From assembly GCA_019118745.1 (NCBI GenBank), contig DWYJ01000062.1, positions 1 to 47,125 of the forward strand: DNA of 47,125 nucleotides, in the 5' to 3' direction. A program made the translations under genes and the position numbers. Below the pieces are notes generated by a model, which searched no databases, was not told the DNA's origin, and was given only the letters and a program-made list of their open reading frames with translations. Every line of letters begins with the position of its first letter. Position 1 is the stretch's first letter. Below are positions 35,324 to 41,378 of this stretch, in pieces. Source of the DNA: Candidatus Desulfovibrio gallistercoris (GTDB taxonomy: Bacteria > Desulfobacterota > Desulfovibrionia > Desulfovibrionales > Desulfovibrionaceae).

Positions 35324-35434
35324 ATTCCGGCCCTCAAGCTGTACTATTCGCGCAGAAAAGAAGGGCTGGAAGCCATGAAAAAGGAGCTCGGCCAGGAAAA
35401 AACGCGCGGCCATGCCCAGGGATTGGCCCGCTAA
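35324..35434 (+). CDS. Possible 36-aa basic peptide with ATT start
   Basis: After the RdgC-like gene, AGGAG (35313-35317 region) is followed at normal distance not by ATG but by ATT at 35324, then an open frame to TAA at 35432: I/M-PALKLYYSRRKEGLEAMKKE, then LGQEKTRGHAQGLAR. The codon use is like the neighbours. Either ATT is used as a rare start, or an original ATG was mutated and the gene is silent. An internal ATG at 35375 would leave 19 residues. Confidence 0.35.
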   Translation: MPALKLYYSRRKEGLEAMKKELGQEKTRGHAQGLAR

Positions 35435-35471
35435 CTGTCAAACCGGCCCGTCGTTTCCTGTGTGTACAAAA

Positions 35472-35497
35472 AGGCCCGCTCCTCTGGGGGCGGGCCT
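35472..35497. terminator. Hairpin after the tra/rdgC run
   Basis: Arms aggcccgc / gcgggcct with a 10-nt loop. On the minus strand five T follow (complement of 35467-35471), on the plus strand none. It separates the long plus-strand transfer run from the promoter of the next cargo pair. Confidence 0.55.
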
Positions 35498-35525
35498 GTC
35501 GGCATATTGGTGAGCTTCCGGGGAC

Positions 35526-35555
35526 TGGACAACTGGCCTTCGGTACAGCTAGAAT
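35526..35555 (+). promoter_or_regulatory. Sigma70-like promoter of the 35589/35833 gene pair
   Basis: -35 TGGACA at 35526-35531, 18-bp spacer, -10 TAGAAT at 35550-35555, 34 nt before the first start codon. Together with the upstream hairpin it suggests the pair is transcribed on its own. Confidence 0.55.
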
Positions 35556-35588
35556 TTTTTCAATCACTTACCCCATAGGAGAAAAGCC

Positions 35589-35852
35589 ATGTCGCAAGCT
35601 GACGTTACGCGCAAGGAACCATACATGAAGTATTATTCGCCTGAAGAAATCAATAAAATGTGCTTGCAAGTTGCTGATTTGCTTTCCAAAGGAAAGCGGA
35701 ATGAAGCCAGTATGCTTCTCAAGGAAATTCCCTTGTTGCCAAAGTCGGCAAAGATCATGAAGGAAATGTTTGGTTGCAAGCATGTTATTGAATCAGGATA
35801 TAACCTTATTGAAGCAGTAGAGGAATTTGGCCATGAGTGGCTTAAGCAATAG
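35589..35852 (+). CDS. Unrecognised small cargo protein (87 aa), first of a pair
   Basis: An 87-aa soluble protein (YYSPEEINKMCLQVADLLSKG, a short SKGKRNEASMLLKEIPLLP helix block, and NLIEAVEEFGHEWLKQ). SD GGAG 8-10 nt upstream. Low-GC compared with the transfer genes. Its end overlaps the next gene by 20 nt, so the two are translated together from the promoter at 35526. The arrangement, small gene first with an overlap, is seen in toxin-antitoxin and other two-gene modules, but neither product matches a family I know. Confidence 0.65.
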   Translation: MSQADVTRKEPYMKYYSPEEINKMCLQVADLLSKGKRNEASMLLKEIPLLPKSAKIMKEMFGCKHVIESGYNLIEAVEEFGHEWLKQ

Positions 35853-36399
35853 TGAGCAAGATTTTTATTTAGGACTTCTTGCCACAAGCGAACGACTTCA
35901 TGAGGAAGCCGAAAAGATATGTGTTGAAAGAAAGGGGTATTCGCATATCATTCAAACCATGACAAAAGAATTTTCTGAAGCTCTTAAGAAAAAAGATTAT
36001 GAGTTGCTTCTTGATTTGGAAAAAGTTGCCCAAAAGCATGATATTGAATTTCATGCAGCGGATAAAGTACGTTCTTTTCATTTTACATTGGCGCTTGACG
36101 ATATAAAAAAGAGTTTTGTCGATGGGAAAGACGAAACTAAAGTTTCTCAACGATTTTTGCCGCTTGTACAGGAATTTAAAATGGATGCGGCAGATGTCAA
36201 AGACAAGACATTTGAAACGAATATCAAATCTCTCTGTCGCTTTATAAACAGTTTCAAAAGTCCTCGCTGCGTCCCTGCTGAAAATTTATATTATTCAAAG
36301 CGCGTTGAGGCGCTAAAATTGATCCAGAAAGAGCATCAGCAAAATATCGACCGTGCGCTTGGCGTATCCCGAAAAGCGCCTGGCCTAAGTCGCCCATAA
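35833..36399 (+). CDS. Unrecognised helical cargo protein (188 aa), second of a pair
   Basis: A 188-aa, highly charged, mainly helical protein (ERLHEEAEKICVERKGYSH, EALKKKDYELLLDLEKVAQK, VEALKLIQKEHQQNIDRAL). No signal, membrane segment or catalytic motif is visible. GAGGA lies 8 nt before ATG 35833, inside the previous gene; a TTG at 35827 is in frame. A/T-rich until the last 20 codons. A weak hairpin (aagtcgc / gcggctt, 36386-36406) follows, before the convergent relaxase gene. Confidence 0.65.
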   Translation: MSGLSNSEQDFYLGLLATSERLHEEAEKICVERKGYSHIIQTMTKEFSEALKKKDYELLLDLEKVAQKHDIEFHAADKVRSFHFTLALDDIKKSFVDGKDETKVSQRFLPLVQEFKMDAADVKDKTFETNIKSLCRFINSFKSPRCVPAENLYYSKRVEALKLIQKEHQQNIDRALGVSRKAPGLSRP

Positions 36400-36417
36400 G
36401 CGGCTTTGATGCTTCTT

Positions 36418-38214
36418 TCACCTTCCCCTCCCCTGCTTTCGCTGCCGTTGCCGTGACGCGGCAGGCCGTTCAAACTGCCGCTGCCCCTCATCCACGATCT
36501 TCTGGCCGTCGCTCAGGACAAGCACGGCCCTTCCCTTGCCGTCCTTCTCCAGACGCCGCACATGCCATTTGGCCGCCATGTAGGCCAGGGCCGTTTCCCG
36601 TGCGGACTCGCTGAAGCTGATCCGCCTCCCGGTATCGCAAATGCTGCCGCCGTTGGGCAGGGTGTAGATGATGACGCCATGCCGGGAAATTTTCATCGTG
36701 GTTCCGGGGGCGATACTCCGCATCAGGGCGTCGCTGAGCAGCGTTTTTTTCAGGCGGTCGGATACGCCCTTCCGCTCAAGGATTTCCGTCTTCCGGGCCT
36801 GCAAATCCGTCTGGCGCTGTATCTTTTCCTGTTCGGCCGCGAACTGTTCCGGCGCAAACTCCTCATGGCGGGATCGCAGGACGGCCAGCGCGGTTTCATT
36901 GCCCTGGGCCGCCTTTTGCCGCAGGAAGTCCATCCAGTTTGCCGGATAGCCGACAGTCAACTGATGCCGTTCCTGGGCGGCGTATTGGCGGGCCATTTTC
37001 AGGCCCGCACTCCGTGCTCGCCTGCCCACGGGCCTGCGCTGCAAGTCATCGCAGTAGTCCAGCCATTTCCGCTTGCTCGCCTCCAGCCTTTCCTGCTGCT
37101 CCTGCCGCGCGGCCTGAAATTCCTCCCACAGCTCTCCCCGGTTGGGCGCTTTCTGCAAGGGGGCTGCGCCATATCTGACACGGCTTTCGGGCATCTTTTC
37201 CTTGTCCGCCGCTGCAAACCTGCCGAAGCGTTCCTCCAGCTTCTTCAGCGACAGAGCGCGGTCGGCGGCGCTGGCCTTGGTCATCTGCTTGCCGTGCCGG
37301 TTCCGTATGACCAGCCCCGCGCCGCGCTTCTGCAAGACAAGGCCGCGTTCGGCCAGCAACGTATGCAGCTCCTCCCACGTTTGCAGGCTGTCCAGTCCGG
37401 CCACGATCTCCGACGCCTGTTCCTGGGCGTAGCCTTCAAAGGACTGCCTGCCGCTGTGCGCCTCCACGGTGGCCGCCGCGCTGCCCAGAGTCTTTTCCGG
37501 CCGCTTTTCCCGTCCGTTGTCCACCACAAGGCCATATTCTTTTTCCAGCTCGCGGCACAGCTTGTCGCGGGCGACATAATCCCGCCACGGCTCCACGCGG
37601 GTCAGCTTTTCGGGATGGATCAGATTATAGGCAACGTGCATATGCACGTTTTCGGTATTGATATGCACGCCGCAATGGCGCTGATGACCGGCAAGGCCCA
37701 GAGCCGCCGCAAAGCGTTCCTCAATGGCGCGGTAATCGTCGGGCGTCAGCCTGGGGGCGTCTTCCGGCCGAAAACTGACTATGAGGTGATACGTCTTTTC
37801 CTTGCTGGTGCGCGTGTTCAGGGCCTGGGTGTCGGCGACTTCCCGGATGCCAAGCTCGTAATCATCGCCTGCCCAGCAGCCGGACGCCCATTTCAGCAGG
37901 CACTTTTCTCCTGCGGCACGATCTGCGTCCCGTCGCAAACCAGCAGGGGCTTGTCGATCAGGGCGTGCATCAACTGACAGAAGACTTGCACCTGATCTTT
38001 CTTCGCCTTCTCGTCCCTGACGATGTGCCAAACCGAGTTCGGACAGCCGACGCAGGCGGTTTTCGGCAAGGTTTCCAAGCTCTCCAGGGTGATGCTGCGG
38101 TGTGTAGGTTCTGACATTCTTCCGCTCCCTTGCGTGGTCATGCCCGGCAATATAGTTCGCCAGCCGTGCATAGCTGTCGTTGGCGGGATGACAGGCGATG
38201 CGTTTGCTTATCAT
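36418..38214 (-). CDS. traI: MOBP/TraI-type relaxase with an N-terminal insertion
   Basis: A 598-aa relaxase that would nick oriT and stay bound to the 5' end. N-terminus MISKRIAC ... LANYIAG carries the probable catalytic Tyr21 (RP4 Tyr22). DTQALNTRTSKEKTYHLIVSF and the His motif HCGVHINTENVHMHVAYN (near 182-196) complete the relaxase domain. Between residue about 29 and 100 lies an extra Arg/Leu/Ala-rich segment, after which the conserved frame resumes at GEKCLLKWASGCW. That extra DNA carries a separate gene in another frame (37893-38117). The C-terminal half is basic and helical. ATG overlaps the traJ-like stop by 4 nt. Confidence 0.9.
   Translation of the reverse strand: MISKRIACHPANDSYARLANYIAGHDHARERKNVRTYTPQHHPGELGNLAENRLRRLSELGLAHRQGREGEERSGASLLSVDARPDRQAPAGLRRDADRAAGEKCLLKWASGCWAGDDYELGIREVADTQALNTRTSKEKTYHLIVSFRPEDAPRLTPDDYRAIEERFAAALGLAGHQRHCGVHINTENVHMHVAYNLIHPEKLTRVEPWRDYVARDKLCRELEKEYGLVVDNGREKRPEKTLGSAAATVEAHSGRQSFEGYAQEQASEIVAGLDSLQTWEELHTLLAERGLVLQKRGAGLVIRNRHGKQMTKASAADRALSLKKLEERFGRFAAADKEKMPESRVRYGAAPLQKAPNRGELWEEFQAARQEQQERLEASKRKWLDYCDDLQRRPVGRRARSAGLKMARQYAAQERHQLTVGYPANWMDFLRQKAAQGNETALAVLRSRHEEFAPEQFAAEQEKIQRQTDLQARKTEILERKGVSDRLKKTLLSDALMRSIAPGTTMKISRHGVIIYTLPNGGSICDTGRRISFSESARETALAYMAAKWHVRRLEKDGKGRAVLVLSDGQKIVDEGQRQFERPAASRQRQRKQGRGR
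37893..38117 (-). CDS. Cys-rich 74-aa protein nested out of frame inside the relaxase gene
   Basis: A 74-aa frame, wholly inside traI and shifted by +1. Strong SD-like purine run (GGGAGCGGAAGA) stands directly before its ATG. The product looks like a real zinc-type protein: TACVGCPNSVWHIV, QVQVFCQLMHAL, LLVCDGTQIVPQ (C-x2-C ... C-x3-H ... CDG). Short proteins of this style occur near IncP-type relaxase genes, to my recollection. The relaxase reading of the same DNA is low-complexity, so the nested frame is probably the one under selection here. Function unknown. Confidence 0.6.
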   Translation of the reverse strand: MSEPTHRSITLESLETLPKTACVGCPNSVWHIVRDEKAKKDQVQVFCQLMHALIDKPLLVCDGTQIVPQEKSAC

Positions 38215-38549
38215 AGCTTGAGGATGCGCTCTTTCAGCATGGCTTGCATCTGGTCAATCGTGTGCAACAGGCCGTGGATCCGCTCCCTGCTCTGCCCCTG
38301 GCTCAAGGCTTGCTTCAGCAAGCCGCCCAGACGGCCCAAGTCCGCGTTCACCTTCAGCAGCTCCCGCCGGGCCTGCAGGTCTTCCCTGCTCTCCACCCTG
38401 CTGCCCAGACATACCTTTCTGGCGAACTCCGAAAGTGACAATCCTGCCCTTTGGCTGGATGCCAGGATTTCGCCATATTCCTCCATGTTCACGTTGACCG
38501 TGATGCTCAGGCCCCGTTTTTGAGTGTCCGGCAGTTTGGGCCGTCCCAT
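38211..38549 (-). CDS. TraJ/MobC-type relaxosome accessory protein
   Basis: A 112-aa protein opening MGRPKLPDTQKRG, then a ribbon-helix-helix-like strand and helices (LSITVNVNMEEYGEILASSQRAG, SLSEFARKVCLG) and a helical tail. This is the pattern of IncP TraJ/MobC proteins that bind next to nic and recruit the relaxase. SD AGAGGG precedes the ATG. Directly upstream of traI, with a 4-nt overlap. The transglycosylase frame runs through the whole gene in another phase. Confidence 0.78.
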   Translation of the reverse strand: MGRPKLPDTQKRGLSITVNVNMEEYGEILASSQRAGLSLSEFARKVCLGSRVESREDLQARRELLKVNADLGRLGGLLKQALSQGQSRERIHGLLHTIDQMQAMLKERILKL

Positions 38550-39018
38550 GCTTCCCTCTCAAATGCCGCCAGACGCGCCATGCGTAGCGTCGTCCACGTT
38601 CCTTGTCCGGCGAGTGATATTTCCCCACGGCCTGCCAGTTGAACCCGTGCCGCCGGATTTCGCCGGCCAGAATGTGGACGCCGATTTCCACATTCCTTTG
38701 AGGGTCAAGCAGTTCCTCCGCCGTAATGCCCAACTTCCCGAACCATTGATTGTTGATTTGCATCAGGCCGACGTCATAGGATTTTTTTCCGGCCTCCGCC
38801 CTGCGGATGTAGTCGAGGGCCTGCCCGACGCTGCGCGGCCGCAGAGAGTGGCCCTGGATGTTGATGGCAAGATGGTTCAGGGAGGATTCCTGCCGGGCTA
38901 TGGCGACGGCCAGCTCACGCGGTATGCCCGCGCGGGCGCACGGTTCGCTGAACACATCGCCCGCACGGGATACTTGCGGCCACCATGCCAGCAGGCAAAG
39001 CAGCAGCCATTTTTTCAT
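38254..39018 (-). CDS. VirB1-type lytic transglycosylase, running on through traJ
   Basis: The frame encodes 254 aa, but only the first 155 or so look like a transglycosylase: signal peptide (MKKWLLLCLLAWWPQVSRAG), catalytic Glu44 in AIARQESSLN, YDVGLMQINNQWFGKLGI, and YAWRVWRHL. It would open peptidoglycan for the secretion channel (RP4 TrbN role). From about residue 157 the frame continues out of phase over the traJ-like gene and reads as Gly/Gln/Arg-rich. A TGA one base out of frame sits at the expected end, just before the traJ SD, so a recent frameshift or deliberate overlap are both possible. Overlaps the rha gene by 4 nt. Confidence 0.8.
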   Translation of the reverse strand: MKKWLLLCLLAWWPQVSRAGDVFSEPCARAGIPRELAVAIARQESSLNHLAINIQGHSLRPRSVGQALDYIRRAEAGKKSYDVGLMQINNQWFGKLGITAEELLDPQRNVEIGVHILAGEIRRHGFNWQAVGKYHSPDKERGRRYAWRVWRHLRGKHGTAQTAGHSKTGPEHHGQREHGGIWRNPGIQPKGRIVTFGVRQKGMSGQQGGEQGRPAGPAGAAEGERGLGPSGRLAEASLEPGAEQGADPRPVAHD

Positions 39019-39890
39019 TCATTGAGTTCCTTGCTTATGGTGATCCAGTCCACGGTATGCTGATAGGTCTGGTGCAAAAGATAGCCTGCGGTGGAAAGCA
39101 TCTTCTCCACATCGTGGGCGGAAAGCCTGCCGGGATGCAGGGGATTGACGCCCGTCAGTTTCTCGAAATACTCCGTGAAGTCCTGATCCCGCGTAAAGCG
39201 CCACTGCCCGCACGCCGTCAGCATGTGGCGCAACATGGTCATTTCATTTTGCGTCGCGCCCGGCCCTTCCATGTCGCCGGTGGGGCGGTTGCTCACTTCC
39301 CACAGATAATCGAAGGCCGCCTGGATGCGCTTGCTGTTTTCCTCCTCGGTGATGTCCTCCAGCCGTTCAAGCCCCACATGGATGGCCAGGGCCAGTTCCG
39401 CCACGGCATAAGGCAGCTTGTCCACAAAGGCCCAGTAGGCAATCAGGCCGCGCAGGATTTTGATGATGCGCTGCTGCCGCACGTCATCCGGCTCCGTGGG
39501 CGGCAGCGACAGGCAACGGCCCGGCGCGGTCAGTCGCCGCTCCATCGCGTTGAACGCCTCCAGAAACTTCTCTTTCCAGATTGCCGCCCTTTTCCCGGTG
39601 AACCCCATTGCGAGAAAGGCAAAACCGTCGCGGGTCAGCCGGTAGGCGGGAAATTCTCTCTTGGCTCCACTGCCGATCTCCGCCTCATAGACCATTGGCG
39701 CAAAATTGCGCTCATGGAACACCTTTGAGCACTCCAAATTGGAGATAGCTTTGAGCACGTCCTTATGCTCTTTCTCAAATGCTTCTGCGACGATCAGCGA
39801 CGTGGTGAACATGCCGCCGTCATCGGCTTCAACAATGTTTTCGACGGGTTGCGCGACAAGTTCCTGTGTGCTGTTCTGACAATCTTCCAT
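39015..39890 (-). CDS. Rha-family phage-type regulatory protein
   Basis: A 291-aa protein with the Rha (pRha) domain at residues about 18-110: TTSLIVAEAFEKEHKDVLKAI, ERNFAPMVYEAEIGSG, YRLTRDGFAFLAMGFTGKRA and WKEKFLEAFNAME. The C-terminal half is helical and unplaced. Rha proteins are lambdoid-phage regulators of unclear mechanism. Here the gene begins the minus-strand mobilisation operon (rha, transglycosylase, traJ, traI) and its 5' side abuts the oriT candidate, so it could regulate that operon. Start chosen at ATG 39890 (AGGAG upstream); the frame is open to 40097 without likely coding. Confidence 0.8.
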   Translation of the reverse strand: MEDCQNSTQELVAQPVENIVEADDGGMFTTSLIVAEAFEKEHKDVLKAISNLECSKVFHERNFAPMVYEAEIGSGAKREFPAYRLTRDGFAFLAMGFTGKRAAIWKEKFLEAFNAMERRLTAPGRCLSLPPTEPDDVRQQRIIKILRGLIAYWAFVDKLPYAVAELALAIHVGLERLEDITEEENSKRIQAAFDYLWEVSNRPTGDMEGPGATQNEMTMLRHMLTACGQWRFTRDQDFTEYFEKLTGVNPLHPGRLSAHDVEKMLSTAGYLLHQTYQHTVDWITISKELNE

Positions 39891-39957
39891 GTCCTTTGCT
39901 CCTTGTCTTTGAGCGTTGAGCCGCAGGCGAATAAGCAGCCCCCCACGGCGATTGAGT

Positions 39958-40000
39958 GGGCAGGACGATGTAAAGCACATTGCTTTACCTGTCCTGCCCT
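39958..40000 (+). other. Candidate oriT with IncP-like nic site
   Basis: Nested inverted repeats gtaaagc / gctttac (39970-39976, 39982-39988) and gggcaggac / gtcctgccc (39958-39966, 39991-39999). The sequence ttacctgtcctgccc matches, from memory, the RP4 nic region (ttcacctatcctg|ccc) at nearly all positions; the nick would fall between 39996 and 39997 on the plus strand. The inner repeat ends 8 nt before that point, as the TraJ site does in RP4. It lies in the 261-bp gap upstream of the operon encoding the TraJ-like protein and relaxase. Confidence 0.65.
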
Positions 40001-40010
40001 CTGTATTTGC

Positions 40011-40113
40011 TGCTTTTCTTCTGTCTTTTAATGCATTTTTCGCTTTCTCAGCAATATTTTTTTCAGAATGCAAAGAAAAGCACAAAAAGTCATACAAAAT
40101 GAAAAGAAAAGCA
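40011..40113. repeat. A/T-rich repeats beside the oriT candidate
   Basis: The motif aagaaaagca occurs at 40073-40082 and 40104-40113 and, inverted, as tgcttttctt at 40011-40020, in a strongly A/T-rich segment (40001-40130). Such DNA near oriT often binds bending proteins (TraK, IHF). No gene is visible between 39891 and 40151. Confidence 0.45.
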
Positions 40114-40151
40114 ATGGCGGTCAGAAAAAGTGTAAAGAAGTGCTTGCCATT

Positions 40152-41021
40152 TTAGGGCAAGACAGATATGCACAAAGAGTCGACGGCAGCTCGGTGCTGA
40201 CTTGGGGCAAGATGGGCATACCGCAGGGTCATTTTAAGACTGGCATGCCCAAGAAGCTGACTCACCACCTGCAAAGGAACGCCCCCCTGTACCAACCAGG
40301 AGGCAAACGTATGCCGCAGGGTATGGAAGCAGACTTGTGAGCGCCTGTCCGAGACTCCAGCGTTGAAACCGCATTGACGCACGGCCTCACGAAAATGTCG
40401 TGAATAAGGGTTGAGGGGATTTCCCTTCGCATGGAAGAGCGGCAAGGCGGATTCGCTGACGGCAAGATGTTTTTGTGCTATGTTCATCGCCGTGTCATTC
40501 AACGGAATTGACCGGGCATGAAAGGTCTTGCTTTCAAGGATATGGCACTCGCGGTTGGTCAAATCGATCTGGGATGGCAACAGCGATAGCAGTTCTCCGC
40601 GCCGTAGCCCCGTGTTAAGGTCAAAAACCGCGACATCAGCCCATATTGGTGAAATGGTGTACAGGGTGGACACGAGGTTCGCCGCTTCGGAATGTGTCAG
40701 ATAGCGAATTCGGCGATTATCGAATTTCGGCATACGAATTTTGGGAACTGGCCCCGAGTACAGACCCCATTCAACGGCGCGGTTGAGAATTCGCCTGAGA
40801 AGGGATAGGCAGTGACAAACGGTTTGTGGAGCAAGTTTTTTTTCAAGCAGCGTCGCTCGGAATTTTGCTATCGTCAGCGCATTGATCTGCTCCAGCTCGT
40901 ATGCCGCCAGCTCCGGTGCAATATGATGTTGCCAGCGTCCAGTCTCCGTTTGACGGCTACGGCTGGATGTGGCACACAGAACGTAGTCGTGGTACAATAA
41001 AAAGGCATCATGGATTTTCAT
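40152..41021 (-). CDS. int: Tyrosine recombinase (ICE integrase)
   Basis: A 289-aa integrase that would recombine attP with the tRNA-Asp attB and, probably with help, excise the element. Catalytic residues visible: Arg in NTGLRRGELLSL (near 137), HTLRHTFASWL (H-x-x-R, near 236), and LGHASLKMTLRYAHL with the His and nucleophile Tyr (near 267). The N-terminal SAM-like core-binding domain spans about 15-100. Start MKIHDAF has GGAGG 7-8 nt upstream. Only 75 bp separate the start from attR, and the open frame continues upstream into attR without a stop. No excisionase gene is recognised. Confidence 0.93.
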   Translation of the reverse strand: MKIHDAFLLYHDYVLCATSSRSRQTETGRWQHHIAPELAAYELEQINALTIAKFRATLLEKKLAPQTVCHCLSLLRRILNRAVEWGLYSGPVPKIRMPKFDNRRIRYLTHSEAANLVSTLYTISPIWADVAVFDLNTGLRRGELLSLLPSQIDLTNRECHILESKTFHARSIPLNDTAMNIAQKHLAVSESALPLFHAKGNPLNPYSRHFREAVRQCGFNAGVSDRRSQVCFHTLRHTFASWLVQGGVPLQVVSQLLGHASLKMTLRYAHLAPSQHRAAVDSLCISVLP

Positions 41022-41096
41022 TGGGAAACCTCCAATCAGGATTGATGGATATGGACATCCATTTCCCCAAATCGGAGAAGGTTGCACTAGCTGTTC

Positions 41097-41149
41097 CCGG
41101 CCTGTCACGCCGGAGGCCGAGGGTTCGAGTCCCTTCCGCTCCGCCAGAA
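41097..41149 (+). repeat. attR: 53-bp copy of the tRNA-Asp 3' end
   Basis: Identical to 12001-12053. It lacks the tRNA 5' half, so it is a remnant rather than a tRNA gene. It marks the right boundary of the element. Confidence 0.93.
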
Positions 41150-41152
41150 AAT

Positions 41153-41184
41153 AAAGCGCACTGTGTAAGCAGTGCGCTTTTTTT
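41153..41184 (+). terminator. Original tRNA-operon terminator, now past attR
   Basis: Perfect 11-bp stem aaagcgcactg / cagtgcgcttt, 6-nt loop, and a run of T. It lies 3 nt after attR, so before integration it stood 3 nt past the tRNA-Asp end and would have ended the tRNA transcript. Confidence 0.85.
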
Positions 41185-41232
41185 CGATATGTGGGGAGCT
41201 TCTGCGCCCCGGCGGGCAGTCTGCGGAAAAGG

Positions 41233-41261
41233 CTTGACAGCTGAAGGGAAGGGTGGTAAGC
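41233..41261 (+). promoter_or_regulatory. Possible promoter of the rimP-nusA-infB operon
   Basis: A perfect -35 TTGACA (41233-41238) with a 17-bp spacer to TAAGCA, which is a poor -10. It is the best candidate in the 229-bp gap before rimP. Confidence 0.35.
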
Positions 41262-41319
41262 AGTCTCAATTCAGCGTCAACGGCTCTGCCGGACGACGAC
41301 ATCCTGCGGCAAGCGTTCC

Positions 41320-41348
41320 GGGGTGGCCTGAAAAGGCCCCCTTTTTTT
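41320..41348 (+). terminator. Leader terminator/attenuator upstream of rimP
   Basis: Stem gg(t)ggcct / aggcc(c)cc with a GAAA tetraloop and one mismatch, followed by seven T, ending 30 nt before the rimP start. Placed downstream of the candidate promoter it could attenuate the operon. rimP-nusA-infB leaders in other bacteria are controlled by NusA at such sites. Confidence 0.55.
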
Positions 41349-41378
41349 ATTACCTGCAAAGCGGCCGGCGAGAAGAGC

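Larger units (their letters stand above)
12054..41149. mobile_element. Integrative and conjugative element in tRNA-Asp (~29 kb)
   Basis: Bounded by the 53-bp attL/attR repeat, with a tyrosine integrase next to attR. It carries a complete-looking IncP-type transfer set: traK-like, traL, traM, trbB-trbI secretion genes, traG coupling protein, traF peptidase, MOBP relaxase with a traJ-like accessory, a transglycosylase, and an oriT candidate. DNA-processing genes (primase fusion, topoisomerase, RdgC-like) and low-GC cargo genes are interspersed. All core genes appear intact, so the element is probably mobile; I see no plasmid partition system and no antibiotic-resistance gene. Confidence 0.92.

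Noticed and set aside
35334-35567. 77-codon minus-strand frame near the rdgC-like gene end
   Set aside because: No SD; crosses a hairpin and the promoter of the cargo pair; likely chance.
41097-41146. Second tRNA-Asp gene
   Set aside because: Only the 3' 50 bases of the tRNA are present; no acceptor 5' strand or D-arm, so it is attR.
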